A stretch of 64,000 bases of DNA, taken from the NCBI RefSeq assembly GCF_000407485.1, contig NZ_ASWD01000003.1, forward strand, positions 62,001-126,000. Direction: 5' to 3'. Below, piece by piece: positions 1 through 7,921 of the stretch. Below the pieces are notes generated by a model. That model did not search any database and was not told where the DNA came from. It worked only from the letters and a program-made list of their open reading frames with translations. Both the position numbers and the translations under genes were made by a program. Each line of letters starts with the position of its first letter. The first letter of the stretch is position 1. This DNA comes from Enterococcus pallens ATCC BAA-351. Lineage in GTDB: Bacteria > Bacillota > Bacilli > Lactobacillales > Enterococcaceae.

Positions 1-53
1 AGGGATGCAATAATATGATCCGCAAAAGCTTCTAAGTCAATGTTTTTTTTCAT
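1..53 (-). CDS. 5' end of a gene running off the left edge
   Basis: Only the first 17 codons are inside the window, reading MKKNIDLEAFADHIIAS. The ATG is preceded by AGGAGGGATC at 61-70, a strong ribosome-binding site. The start lies 32 bases after the stop of the upstream BglG-type antiterminator, so the two are almost certainly co-transcribed. Such antiterminators usually sit beside a beta-glucoside-type PTS permease or a phospho-glycosidase, and the short N-terminus would fit a PTS EIIB start, but this is inference from context and the product cannot be identified. Confidence 0.5.
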   Translation of the reverse strand, partial: MKKNIDLEAFADHIIAS

Positions 54-85
54 CTGCTGCGATCCCTCCTAGATGGTTCCTGTGA

Positions 86-931
86 TCAATGGACATCTTC
101 TCTTGCGCAAAGTCGATTGACGTGCAGCATGAGATAGAATCGTTCTTCGTCAGAGATATTCCAGTTAATCATCTCATCAAGAAACATCGCCATTTTCTTA
201 ACGCAAACATACGTAGCTGGATATTCACCTTTTAATATGCTATACATTTTTCTATTTTCAGTGATTAAAGCTTGGTTTTCTTTCTTTCGTTTTAAAAGAT
301 ACTGAACGTGAGAAACAAAACGAGCAAAATTAATACCATCACGGTCCACACGCATCTCAAAAGTATCATCAACAATTGTTGCCAGCTGATCAATAATCGC
401 CTCATCATCGATAATAGTACTGCCCTCATTCTTTGTATGGCTCAGTGTGTCAATAAAATGAAGCGCAATTCCAAAGGCATCTTCTTTCGGGAGGTAAACC
501 TTCATCTCTTTATTAATCATTTTAACTGCATCACGACCAATCTCTAACTCCTGCTGATAAAATTGCTGAAGATCGTAATAAATCGGTATTTTTACAACGA
601 TATTTTTTTCATATCTTTCAACAGCAAAATTAATATGATCTGCTAATGCGAAAAGAACTTTTGGAGGAATCTCTTCCATTATTCTACTTTGAGCCATATC
701 TATAATTTTTGCAGTTAAGTCAATAATTTCTGCAGGGATTTCATTAAGCAATTGGACATATTGTGAATCTATTCCATAATAGGTGCGATCAATCTTACTC
801 AAATCCGTCAAAGTATACGGCAACTTAGGGAAACCAATTCCTTTGCCAAAAGCGATTAGTTCATTTTGATTGTTATCAAGGCAAAACGCGACATTGTTAT
901 TAATTCTTTTAATAACCTCCACGTGGCTCAT
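86..931 (-). CDS. BglG/LicT-family transcription antiterminator
   Basis: This 281-residue protein has the architecture of PTS-controlled RNA-binding antiterminators: an N-terminal co-antiterminator RNA-binding domain (about 1-55) followed by two PRD domains (about 65-170 and 172-281). The four PRD histidines that PTS proteins phosphorylate are in place at about H99, H158, H208 and H270. Family members bind a ribonucleic antiterminator hairpin and prevent termination ahead of sugar PTS genes. No convincing antiterminator/terminator pair is visible in the 32-base gap to the next gene, so its target is either upstream of itself or elsewhere. Length and domain order are normal. Confidence 0.85.
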   Translation of the reverse strand: MSHVEVIKRINNNVAFCLDNNQNELIAFGKGIGFPKLPYTLTDLSKIDRTYYGIDSQYVQLLNEIPAEIIDLTAKIIDMAQSRIMEEIPPKVLFALADHINFAVERYEKNIVVKIPIYYDLQQFYQQELEIGRDAVKMINKEMKVYLPKEDAFGIALHFIDTLSHTKNEGSTIIDDEAIIDQLATIVDDTFEMRVDRDGINFARFVSHVQYLLKRKKENQALITENRKMYSILKGEYPATYVCVKKMAMFLDEMINWNISDEERFYLMLHVNRLCAREDVH

Positions 932-971
932 CCCCTTTACTCTAGATGTAAATCAAACACACATTTTCTTT

Positions 972-1290
972 TTAATTCTTGGTTACGTCAAACTTGAAAA
1001 ATAGAACGGAGGATTCAAGTGCTGCACACTGATTTACCAGTAATTTTTTCGGAGCATCATTTTGCTTAGGTAATCCTTCTATGCAGCTTAAAAAACACTT
1101 TCTTAAGCTGCAATCTTTTTTTAATCGTTCAAGTATATTTACGATCTGACGGTATTTTTCACCTCATTTATTTCTTCTAGCAAAATTTGCTTTCCTTTCT
1201 GGCAATGTACTGGATCCTGATTGATAAACAAAATAATTTAGCCTTAGAATCTCTGCAGCAAGCTCTCCAAAAGAAATAGCATTTATTGTA
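972..1290 (-). pseudogene. Possible decayed coding remnant between antiterminator and MerR gene
   Basis: This 364-base gap has no intact gene. Leftward reading gives coding-like peptide stretches in alternating frames: FGELAAEILRLN, then DPVHCQKGKQILLEEINEV in another frame, then KYRQIVNILERLKKDCSLRK, which runs open to a stop at 972-974. The peptides look protein-like and would need about two frameshifts to join. I do not recognise the family. It could be chance in AT-rich DNA, so the call is tentative. Confidence 0.25.
1082..1122 (+). terminator. Hairpin with T-run on the plus strand
   Basis: A perfect 10-bp stem (TGCAGCTTAA / TTAAGCTGCA, 1082-1091 and 1103-1112) is followed on the plus strand by ATCTTTTTTT. 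It has the form of an intrinsic terminator for rightward transcription, but no rightward gene lies to its left. It may stop antisense transcription, or be incidental within the decayed remnant. Confidence 0.4.
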
Positions 1291-1295
1291 GATAT

Positions 1296-1673
1296 CTATA
1301 CAGCAACACATCGCAAACAATTTTTTTCTTCGTGTGTATAATGATCGATCTTTTTATTTAAACGTTCAATCGTTTCACCTAACTCACGGTAACGAGCCAG
1401 TAACCCGTCCCTTTCATCTTTCAGCAGCTGTTCCTGCTCTCCTTTAGTTTCAGGACCTTGCTGATACAATTGAACAAACTCTGACAAAGCTTCGATGCAT
1501 AAACCTGATTCCCGCATCTCCTTGATAAATTCAATCCAGCGAATATCCTTTTCTTGAAATTCACGAACACCACCATTTTTTCTTTTTACTGGTGGGATGA
1601 GCCCGACTCTTTCATAGTAGCGTAAAGCTACTGGCGTCAATTGAACTTTCCCTGCAGCTTCTGAAATATTCAT
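1296..1673 (-). CDS. MerR-family transcriptional regulator
   Basis: The 125-residue protein begins with the MerR winged-helix motif (MNISEAAGKVQLTPVALRYY, then ERVGLIPP) and continues with a coiled-coil helix (about 80-115). It ends in EEKNCLRCVAV, where two cysteines could bind metal or act as a thiol sensor, as in the AdhR/aldehyde-sensing branch. It follows the MFS transporter gene by 16 bases in the same direction, so it is probably the last gene of that operon and its regulator. The ligand is unknown. Confidence 0.85.
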   Translation of the reverse strand: MNISEAAGKVQLTPVALRYYERVGLIPPVKRKNGGVREFQEKDIRWIEFIKEMRESGLCIEALSEFVQLYQQGPETKGEQEQLLKDERDGLLARYRELGETIERLNKKIDHYTHEEKNCLRCVAV

Positions 1674-1689
1674 AATAATCTCTCCTCGT

Positions 1690-2868
1690 TTACCCTTTCA
1701 AATCAACCTTAGATAGATTTGTTTTTTGTAAATACATTCGCAGAACAATAGATACTAACCCTAAAACAACAAAGATCAAGGTACCGAATAATGAGTATTG
1801 TGTGCCCATTTCGGTAATGAAAAATCCACAGAAGAAGGTTCCAAAGGTTGTTCCTAAATTCGCAGCTGTTAAATATAAACCATTAGAAAAATCTGGCGCC
1901 TCTGACCCTGCCTCACTAATCAAATATTGATTCACGTTTGAATTTATACCTGCTAAAACACCAATTAACGCTACGATAACAGTAGTTACAAGACTCAAAT
2001 GTCCGAAAATAAAGAGCAACAAATAAGTAGCAAATAAAGTAAATGGCAAAACAACTGTTGAACGGCGGGGATCAATCGTTAAAATTCTTCCAGCAATCAC
2101 ATTTCCAACGATATTAGCCAATCCATAAAACAACAATACCAAGCTGATCGTTCTGACTGAGATTTCTGTAATGTTCCCTAAAAAATCGGAAAGATAACTA
2201 TAAAAACCAAAGATAGCACCATTCAAAAAGACGACGATCAAAATAGAAAAAATCATTATCGGTTTTTTCAAAACACCAAGTTGCTTACCATAGGACAAGG
2301 TTTCTTTTACCGGCATCGAAGGAACAACAAAAATTGTTGCAATAAATACCAACGCATTAACCGCAGCGAAAAATAGCATTGCCATCATAAATGATGTTTC
2401 CGTAGCAATAAAGCTGGTCACAGGAACACCTAATACCATTCCTGCTGAAACACCGATAAATACTCGAGAAACAGCTTTTGCAGATTGTTCAGGAGGGACG
2501 GAGGTCCCAGCTACAGTCATCGCCATAGAAACATAGATCGGATGAAAAGCTGCTGGAATAATTCGTGCTAAAAGCAAAACAGTAAAATTAGTCGCAAACA
2601 TTGAAATCACATTGCTTACTGTAAAAATTCCTAAAGCTAGAAGCATCACTGACTTGCGATTCACTTTAGAAAATAGCAATGGCATTGTTGGTCCAGCAAA
2701 TGCCACAACTAATGCGAATCCACTTACCAGCCAGCCTGCTGTTGGTACACTAACATTAAACTGTTCAGCAATCTGGGGCAATATCCCAACAATCCCCATT
2801 TCAGTATTTAGAATGCCAAAAACTCCAATGGTTAATAATAAAATCAATAATTTATTCTGTTTATCCAT
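1690..2868 (-). CDS. MFS transporter, DHA1-like drug/sugar exporter
   Basis: A 392-residue, strongly hydrophobic protein with about twelve membrane segments, consistent with a major facilitator of the AraJ/DHA1 type. The N-terminal segment carries a negatively charged residue in helix 1 (NTEMGIVGILPQIAEQF), typical of DHA1 proton antiporters. Its ATG follows the stop of the upstream flavodoxin-fold gene directly, with AAGAAGGAGCG inside the upstream coding end as ribosome-binding site, so translation is coupled. The substrate cannot be named; co-expression with a flavodoxin-fold oxidoreductase and MerR suggests export of a toxic or electrophilic compound (inference). Confidence 0.8.
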   Translation of the reverse strand: MDKQNKLLILLLTIGVFGILNTEMGIVGILPQIAEQFNVSVPTAGWLVSGFALVVAFAGPTMPLLFSKVNRKSVMLLALGIFTVSNVISMFATNFTVLLLARIIPAAFHPIYVSMAMTVAGTSVPPEQSAKAVSRVFIGVSAGMVLGVPVTSFIATETSFMMAMLFFAAVNALVFIATIFVVPSMPVKETLSYGKQLGVLKKPIMIFSILIVVFLNGAIFGFYSYLSDFLGNITEISVRTISLVLLFYGLANIVGNVIAGRILTIDPRRSTVVLPFTLFATYLLLFIFGHLSLVTTVIVALIGVLAGINSNVNQYLISEAGSEAPDFSNGLYLTAANLGTTFGTFFCGFFITEMGTQYSLFGTLIFVVLGLVSIVLRMYLQKTNLSKVDLKG

Positions 2869-3408
2869 TTAAACGCTCCTTCTTAACTCTGTTTTTTCCT
2901 TTAGTGCTTCTCGAATGTAGGTTGAAACTAACTGGTCTAGGTCCTGTCGATTGTCCATTAGTTGTTCCTTTAAGACGATTGGTTTCAAATAAATCAGGCC
3001 TAAATCTTTTGCCAATGCTTCAAATGGCCGTAATAATTCGTCTATTTCACATCTGCAATGATTTGTTTCTTGATCTTTTGTTACGATTAATAGCAGCTCT
3101 TTCCCTTCAAGTTGTTTTCCTTTTTCATTGAAGGCCCAATTTGAGGTCAATACTTCTTCTTCCCATTCAACTAATAAAGAGGGAGAACTATATCGTTGCA
3201 GCGGAAATTGGAAAACGATTCTATCCGCCTGCTCTAATAGTTTTTGCTCCTTCAAAACATCGATCGTTCCTCGAGTGTAAATATCATAAAGCCTTCGTAC
3301 CGTCGTTTTAGGTTGAAGCTCAATGTTGTCCGCAAAGCAATCGTTGATCTGAGTTTGGTCTAAGTCAGGGTGAAAGATTAAAATTAAAGTTTTCATAGGC
3401 ATCCTCAC
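2869..3408 (-). CDS. NAD(P)H dehydrogenase (quinone)-like flavodoxin-fold protein
   Basis: The 179-residue protein resembles the KefF/MdaB/NQO-type flavodoxin-fold family: an N-terminal beta strand (KTLILIFHPDL), the segment ADRIVFQFPLQRYSSPSLLVEW matching the FMN-site and dimer loop (canonical FP-W/Y..P..LK.W), and KGKQLEGKELLLIVT as a later strand. Such enzymes reduce quinones or other electrophiles by two electrons. It sits between a cyclophilin-like gene and an MFS gene in one operon, which supports a detoxification role. Length is normal for the family. Confidence 0.75.
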   Translation of the reverse strand: MRMPMKTLILIFHPDLDQTQINDCFADNIELQPKTTVRRLYDIYTRGTIDVLKEQKLLEQADRIVFQFPLQRYSSPSLLVEWEEEVLTSNWAFNEKGKQLEGKELLLIVTKDQETNHCRCEIDELLRPFEALAKDLGLIYLKPIVLKEQLMDNRQDLDQLVSTYIREALKEKTELRRSV

Positions 3409-3762
3409 TTACTCGTGCATCTGTCTAAAAGACACGAAAATGTTTTCGCTATATTTCTCGAATGGAATTACTTCCTCCATACTTCCCAAATTGACCAACC
3501 CTTGGCTATAAGGGAAAGCTTTGTAGAAAAGACAGAGATTTCCCATTGGAGTATAATAATTCAGTTGACCGCTTTCTGCTGTCATCCCTTTAGGAGAATC
3601 ACGAACATCTAATCTTTCTGACAGATGACAAATTTTCTCGGTCCCATTGTATTCGTTTAATGTTACATTCAATGGAAGCAATCGATAGAAATCCTTCGCT
3701 GCCTGAGAATCGTTCAATAGAACTGGGTAAGGGTGGTCTCCAATAAACATATTGATTCGCAT
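3409..3762 (-). CDS. Cyclophilin-like fold protein
   Basis: I place the start at 3762 (MRINMFIG), ten bases after AGGAGG; a closer upstream ATG lies only one base from that site and looks unusable. The 117-residue product has the small beta-barrel pattern of the bacterial cyclophilin-like family: MRINMFIGDHPYPVLLNDSQAAKDF at the N-terminus, a central LSERL, and YYTPMGNLCLFYK later. These proteins are often encoded beside flavodoxin-like oxidoreductases, as here. Biochemical role is unknown. It is the first gene of the leftward operon and divergent from the LysR gene. Confidence 0.65.
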   Translation of the reverse strand: MRINMFIGDHPYPVLLNDSQAAKDFYRLLPLNVTLNEYNGTEKICHLSERLDVRDSPKGMTAESGQLNYYTPMGNLCLFYKAFPYSQGLVNLGSMEEVIPFEKYSENIFVSFRQMHE

Positions 3763-4002
3763 TTCCTTCATACCTCCTTTATTAGTGCCTATAGAATTTC
3801 CAATCAGCACTCAACTCTACTACTTGAAAACAAAATATGTTGTTCATCAGCTACGCAAATTTACTACTTTAAGGCCCTTTTTTTCCGAAAAGCAATTTCG
3901 CTTAACTTGATATCTCTATCTTAATCGGGTAAACTAACAATGTCTAATTCTTATATAGAATACTCATCCATAACAAAAAGTAATACATAAGGAGTGATTG
4001 AC

Positions 4003-4881
4003 ATGGAGCTGCGTGTATTGAATTATTTTTTGGCTGTAGTAAGAGAAAAAAATATCACGAATGCCGCGAACTTTTTGCATCTGTCACAACCGGCCTTATC
4101 AAAGCAGTTAAAGCAGTTAGAAGATGAGCTTGGTGTCACGCTTTTTCAAAGGGGAAATCGTGAAATAGAATTAACGGATGAAGGAAGGTATCTTGCAAAT
4201 AGAGGCAAAGAAATACTAGATTTGGTCGAGAAAACAACTGCTAATATCTCTTCTGAAGAAGTCATTACTGGTTCTGTGGCGATCGGTGGTGGTGAAACTG
4301 AAGCCATGCAAGTCATTGCAAAAGCAGTAAAAAAAATGAAAAAGCAGCATCCCGACATATATATCCAATTGTATAGTGGCAATGGAGACCATATCAGTGA
4401 AATGTTAGATAGTGGGATTTTAGATTTTGGTTTGGTCATTGATCCAGTTGAGAAACAACGATATAACTATTTTAAACTTAATGAAATCAACCAATGGGGA
4501 CTCCTAGTCAGAGAAGATAGCCCTTTAGCAAAAAATGAAACGATAACTGTAGATGACCTGCACGGTATTCCATTGTTAATTGCTGACCAAACGCTGGTTG
4601 ACAATCGCATTGCGGAATGGGCAGGTGTGAGTCTACAAAATTTTCAAGTAGTCGGAACTTATAATTTGTTGTACAACGCGTCTCTTATGGTCAAAGAAGG
4701 ATTAGCATCTGCCCTTTGTATCAATGGGATTATTAATACGGCTGCCAGTACATTAGTTTTTGTCCCTTTAGAACCAGTCTTAATCTCAAATTTGAATATT
4801 ATTTGGAAAAAAGATTTTTTACCCTCAAAAGCCGCGAGTGTTTTTCTGGATAATTTGAAATCCATTATTCAGTCTGATTAA
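4003..4881 (+). CDS. LysR-family transcriptional regulator
   Basis: The start at 4003 (MELRVLNYF) is chosen because AAGGAG precedes it by a good distance; an upstream in-frame GTG overlaps that site. The 292-residue protein has the LysR winged helix (residues 1-60, ITNAANFLHLSQPALSKQLKQ) and a periplasmic-binding-like effector domain (about 90-290). It is divergent from the cyclophilin-like / flavodoxin-fold / MFS / MerR operon and probably controls it from the shared 240-base intergenic region. The effector is unknown. Confidence 0.85.
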   Translation: MELRVLNYFLAVVREKNITNAANFLHLSQPALSKQLKQLEDELGVTLFQRGNREIELTDEGRYLANRGKEILDLVEKTTANISSEEVITGSVAIGGGETEAMQVIAKAVKKMKKQHPDIYIQLYSGNGDHISEMLDSGILDFGLVIDPVEKQRYNYFKLNEINQWGLLVREDSPLAKNETITVDDLHGIPLLIADQTLVDNRIAEWAGVSLQNFQVVGTYNLLYNASLMVKEGLASALCINGIINTAASTLVFVPLEPVLISNLNIIWKKDFLPSKAASVFLDNLKSIIQSD

Positions 4882-4896
4882 CAGAAATATACGTAA

Positions 4897-4932
4897 AAAA
4901 AATGACATTCATTCATTTGGATGTCATTTTTA
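4897..4932 (+). terminator. Terminator after the LysR gene
   Basis: AAAATGACAT (4899-4908) pairs with ATGTCATTTT (4921-4930), with A- and T-rich flanks on both sides, so it could act in both directions. Confidence 0.75.
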
Positions 4933-4969
4933 CAAGCCTTTTTTCCATAAACTGACTATGATCAAATAT

Positions 4970-5136
4970 AAGTCGTGTTTCTCCCTATAACAAGCAGTAG
5001 TTGATAGTTACACTGCTGCTAATCCCTTAGTGAAGGAAAGCAGCTAGGATTTCGTTTCTGTATTGACAATATTATGAGGACAGGAAATATAAGTACCTGT
5101 TGAAGCAATGTTCAAAATAGGTTTATAATTACATTC
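4970..5136 (-). pseudogene. Degenerate partial copy of the neighbouring SDR gene
   Basis: This stretch aligns over about 160 bases with 5455-5625 inside the SDR gene, in the same orientation. Shared blocks include ATCCCTTAGTGAA, ATTATGAGGACAGG and CCTGTTGAAGCAATGTTCA. It carries substitutions and a roughly 15-base deletion, and has no open frame. The matching part of the intact gene encodes the catalytic Tyr-Lys region. It lies beyond the SDR terminator, so it is probably silent. A tandem duplication followed by decay explains it best. Confidence 0.75.
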
Positions 5137-5144
5137 GATTAAAA

Positions 5145-5179
5145 AAAGCTAGAAACCGTGATAAATGGCTTCTAGCTTT
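5145..5179 (-). terminator. Terminator after the MerR-SDR operon
   Basis: A 10-bp stem (AAAGCTAGAA / TTCTAGCTTT) is followed on the minus strand by a seven-T run. Confidence 0.75.
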
Positions 5180-5240
5180 AGACTTTGGGTACTTCACAGA
5201 GACTTTCATTTAACAGTAAGCATCTATTCAATACAGCCAA

Positions 5241-6011
5241 TCAACTCATTACCTTCAAACTAACCTGATTAATTAAACGACTAGGCAATAATTTACTAGA
5301 GAGGACTAATAACTTATTGTGCAGGCCGATAATACTCACCTTTTTACCAGTCATCAGAGCTTTGTAGCTTCTGGCAGCGACTACCTTTGAATCCATCACG
5401 AAATATTTGAACAATAAGGATTGATCGAGACCAGCTTTCTTTGGAAAATTGGTTCTTGTTGCTCCAGGACAAGCAGCAGTGATAGTTACTCCAGTATTTT
5501 CCAACTCTGCTGCCAATCCCTTAGTGAAAGAAAGCAGATAGGATTTGGTTGCTGTATAGACAACATTATGAGGACAGGGAATATAAGAACCTGTTGAAGC
5601 AATGTTCAGAATTCGTCCATAATTCTGTTGGATCATCCCAGGTAATAAATACTTGGTGAGCTTGGTTATGAAGGTGATATGCAGTTGAATCATATCTAGT
5701 TCATTGTCTAACTCAGTGTGTAAAAAGCTGCCTACCTCATTGAAGCCAGCATTATTGACTAAATAATCAATGGGAAGGTTTTTTTCGTTTAGCTGTCGAA
5801 TTATTGACTCAGCAGCATCCGTTTTAGTTAAATCATAAGAGATTATTTCAACTTGAATACCGTAAAGCTTCTCCAAGTCCTGCTTTTGTTTGAGAAGCTT
5901 GGCTTCACAGCGGGAAACTAGAACAAGATTGGTTTGATTGCTGGCAAATTGATGACACAATTCGTAGCCGATACCACTGGTAGTTCCTGTAATCAAGGCT
6001 GTTTTAGTCAT
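5241..6011 (-). CDS. Short-chain dehydrogenase/reductase
   Basis: This 256-residue classical SDR has the nucleotide-binding motif TGTTSGIG (residues 8-15), NNAG (86-89), and a catalytic triad of Ser139/Ser142, Tyr152 and Lys156 (YTATK). The fold gives an NAD(P)-dependent carbonyl or alcohol oxidoreductase; the subfamily resembles DltE-like SDRs with a C-terminal extension (PSRLINQVSLKVMS). Its start overlaps the end of the upstream MerR gene by eight bases, so the two are translationally coupled and the MerR protein likely controls it. The substrate cannot be read from sequence. Confidence 0.85.
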   Translation of the reverse strand: MTKTALITGTTSGIGYELCHQFASNQTNLVLVSRCEAKLLKQKQDLEKLYGIQVEIISYDLTKTDAAESIIRQLNEKNLPIDYLVNNAGFNEVGSFLHTELDNELDMIQLHITFITKLTKYLLPGMIQQNYGRILNIASTGSYIPCPHNVVYTATKSYLLSFTKGLAAELENTGVTITAACPGATRTNFPKKAGLDQSLLFKYFVMDSKVVAARSYKALMTGKKVSIIGLHNKLLVLSSKLLPSRLINQVSLKVMS

Positions 6012-6444
6012 GGCTCTCCTCCAAAATCAGCTTGAAATGTTCCCAATCTTTTTTATAATCGTAGCAGTTTTCAGCCTCATTAGCGGGGCTTTCTGCTTGA
6101 TCATAAAACGCCAGCTTTTTCTTAATTAGTTGTTGAACTGTTAAATAGTGCTGGAGGTCCTCTTCTATTTTTTGCTGAAACAGTAATAGGATTTCTTTGC
6201 GCTTTTCTAAAGTGCTCGTTTCGTCTAGCAACAGCTTTACATAGGACCGTATTAACTGAATGGGCATATTAATATCTCTTAAGCAACAGATTAGATATAT
6301 CCAGGATATATCAGAGTCAGTATACACGCGATTGCCTCGTTGATCTCTTTGGATTGGCGGCAGCAATTCTGCTTTTTCGTAATAATACAAGGTGTGTTTG
6401 GTAATGCTTAGTTTTTCGGCAGCTTCTTTAATGGAATAGGACAT
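6004..6444 (-). CDS. MerR-family transcriptional regulator of the SDR gene
   Basis: The start at 6444 (MSYSIKEAAEKL) follows AAAGAGGTG. The 146-residue protein has the MerR DNA-binding domain (about 1-70; ITKHTLYYYEKAELLPP and RVYTDSDI) and a long helical coiled coil (about 75-125). It has no obvious metal-binding cysteine cluster. It overlaps the SDR gene and is preceded by a promoter with the unusual 19-bp spacer that MerR activators use, which suggests it activates its own operon. Confidence 0.85.
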   Translation of the reverse strand: MSYSIKEAAEKLSITKHTLYYYEKAELLPPIQRDQRGNRVYTDSDISWIYLICCLRDINMPIQLIRSYVKLLLDETSTLEKRKEILLLFQQKIEEDLQHYLTVQQLIKKKLAFYDQAESPANEAENCYDYKKDWEHFKLILEESHD

Positions 6445-6465
6445 CTCGTTCACCTCTTTACCGCA

Positions 6466-6496
6466 AGTATAGGGTATAGAGTGCACACTATGTCAA
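6466..6496 (-). promoter_or_regulatory. MerR-type promoter with 19-bp spacer
   Basis: On the minus strand TTGACA (6491-6496) and TATACT (6466-6471) are separated by 19 bases. This over-long spacing, with strong hexamers, is the hallmark of promoters that MerR proteins remodel. The spacer contains the short inverted element AGTGTGCACT. Confidence 0.75.
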
Positions 6497-6537
6497 CAGT
6501 AAATCTGGGATTTCTTAACCTACGTAACAGTAAAAAT

Positions 6538-6571
6538 CCCCTGCAATAACATATTTCTATACTTGCAGGGG
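6538..6571 (-). terminator. Terminator after the integrase-like gene
   Basis: CCCCTGCAA (6538-6546) pairs with TTGCAGGGG (6563-6571), followed on the minus strand by ATTTTTA. Confidence 0.75.
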
Positions 6572-6582
6572 TATTGTGATAA

Positions 6583-7554
6583 TTAGTAAGAATCCGGAGT
6601 GTTCCCTCTTTTATTATTTAAGAAAGGCCACATAGGCAGCACCTTTTTAAAACCTAGTTCAACATATGTATCACTTATTCTTGGTTCAGTCCACAGCGTG
6701 CGATCTCTTCTAAAGACAAACTCATCCTTCGAAAATTTCTCCAACTCCTGCAAAACCTGATAAGTGATATCCGGTATTGGCAGCTTGCGAGTTATAGGCG
6801 AATCAATGACTTCACTAGCCACAATATGATAGGCAGCGTTTAAATCAATCACTCGTTTTTCAAGATCCACGTCTTCCCACCTTAGCGTTAACAGCTTGCT
6901 CATTTGTAATTTTGTTTCCTGGTTGACACATAAAGCCGCTTTTAGCTGGAATCCATCACTTTCTACTGGCTCTTCCAGCAGGTCCTCGATTGAGAAATGA
7001 GTAAAGAATTCCTCTTTATTTGGCCGCCAAGCATAATAATAAGGATTATACCGTATAAATTTCGCTTTTTTGGCTTTCCACATTAAATGATTAAACAGCA
7101 AAAAAATTTCTTTGGCTTTTTCTTTTTCATACTGATTAATCAGTTTTTTGATAAATTGATTGACTCTTTCAGGTGTAATCATTGTGATCGGCAGCTCACC
7201 AAATTCTGGAACGAGATATTCCTTGATTAGCCCTTCATATCTTAGATGCGTGGATTTTTTTCTTTCTGGCCTTTGCTTATCGAGCTTTAGAAAATAGGTA
7301 CACCATTTTCTAAAGGTAAAAACCTTTGTCGTTGCATACTTTCGATTAGGCAAATCCCCTACAAATCGATGAGTTCTTCTAAAGTTCTTTTCGTATGCTT
7401 TCTTTACTTCAGGTAATTTTGCTTTGACTTCTTCTTTGGTTTCACCATAGACAGAAAAATAATTTGTTCGGCCACTTTTTCTTATGCCGATTGAGAATCT
7501 TCCCTCCCAACGACCATCTGTTCTTAAATAAATATTATCTCCTTGTTTCGGCAT
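6583..7554 (-). CDS. Tyrosine-recombinase-like protein lacking catalytic residues
   Basis: The 323-residue protein opens with an AP2-like arm-type DNA-binding domain (about 1-60; DGRWEGRFSIGIRKSGRTNYFSVYGETKEE is spread over residues 13-42), then a SAM-like core-binding domain (about 75-175). The catalytic region begins with KLQMSKLLTLRWEDVD (215-230), where the first catalytic arginine is Gln217. The protein ends soon after, without the HxxR box or the nucleophilic tyrosine context. It is about 60-80 residues shorter than Tn916-type integrases. It has a good ribosome-binding site (GGGAGATGG) and an intact frame, so it may be a degraded integrase or a DNA-binding protein derived from one. Confidence 0.7.
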   Translation of the reverse strand: MPKQGDNIYLRTDGRWEGRFSIGIRKSGRTNYFSVYGETKEEVKAKLPEVKKAYEKNFRRTHRFVGDLPNRKYATTKVFTFRKWCTYFLKLDKQRPERKKSTHLRYEGLIKEYLVPEFGELPITMITPERVNQFIKKLINQYEKEKAKEIFLLFNHLMWKAKKAKFIRYNPYYYAWRPNKEEFFTHFSIEDLLEEPVESDGFQLKAALCVNQETKLQMSKLLTLRWEDVDLEKRVIDLNAAYHIVASEVIDSPITRKLPIPDITYQVLQELEKFSKDEFVFRRDRTLWTEPRISDTYVELGFKKVLPMWPFLNNKRGNTPDSY

Positions 7555-7921
7555 CCAACCATCTCCCTAACCATAAACGAACCAATCGTTTGAATCATTT
7601 TGCCTTATTATTTTACTATAGCAGGAAGAGATTTCCCAATATTTCCATTAATCGTATAATCAAAACTAACTATCGTAACGCATGAATCAATTTAATAATC
7701 GAATGATTACATAATTATGAGAAATTGGGCAGGTTGAGCTGCAAAAAGGAACAGTGCTGAATCAGCGGTATAATTATCCTTTATGGCAGGCAAAGGATCC
7801 TTTGTTCTAAGCTATATTCAATTCATTTACAAATTCTTGTAAATAGACGAATTATTCAATCTGTCCATCCTTGAACACGGTACCAAGTATCAGTAAAATA
7901 CCAATACACTTATTACGATTA
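7555..7921. other. 367-base intergenic region with two inverted repeats
   Basis: No gene is seen. It contains a 14-bp perfect palindrome CAAAGGATCCTTTG (7791-7804) and an inverted repeat ATTTACAA-attc-TTGTAAAT (7825-7844). The second could be a weak terminator for the HAD gene or an operator. No attachment-site repeat could be identified. Confidence 0.5.

Noticed and set aside
7791-7804. Perfect palindrome CAAAGGATCCTTTG as an integrase attachment site
   Set aside because: No second copy was found elsewhere in the window, so it is recorded only as an inverted repeat.
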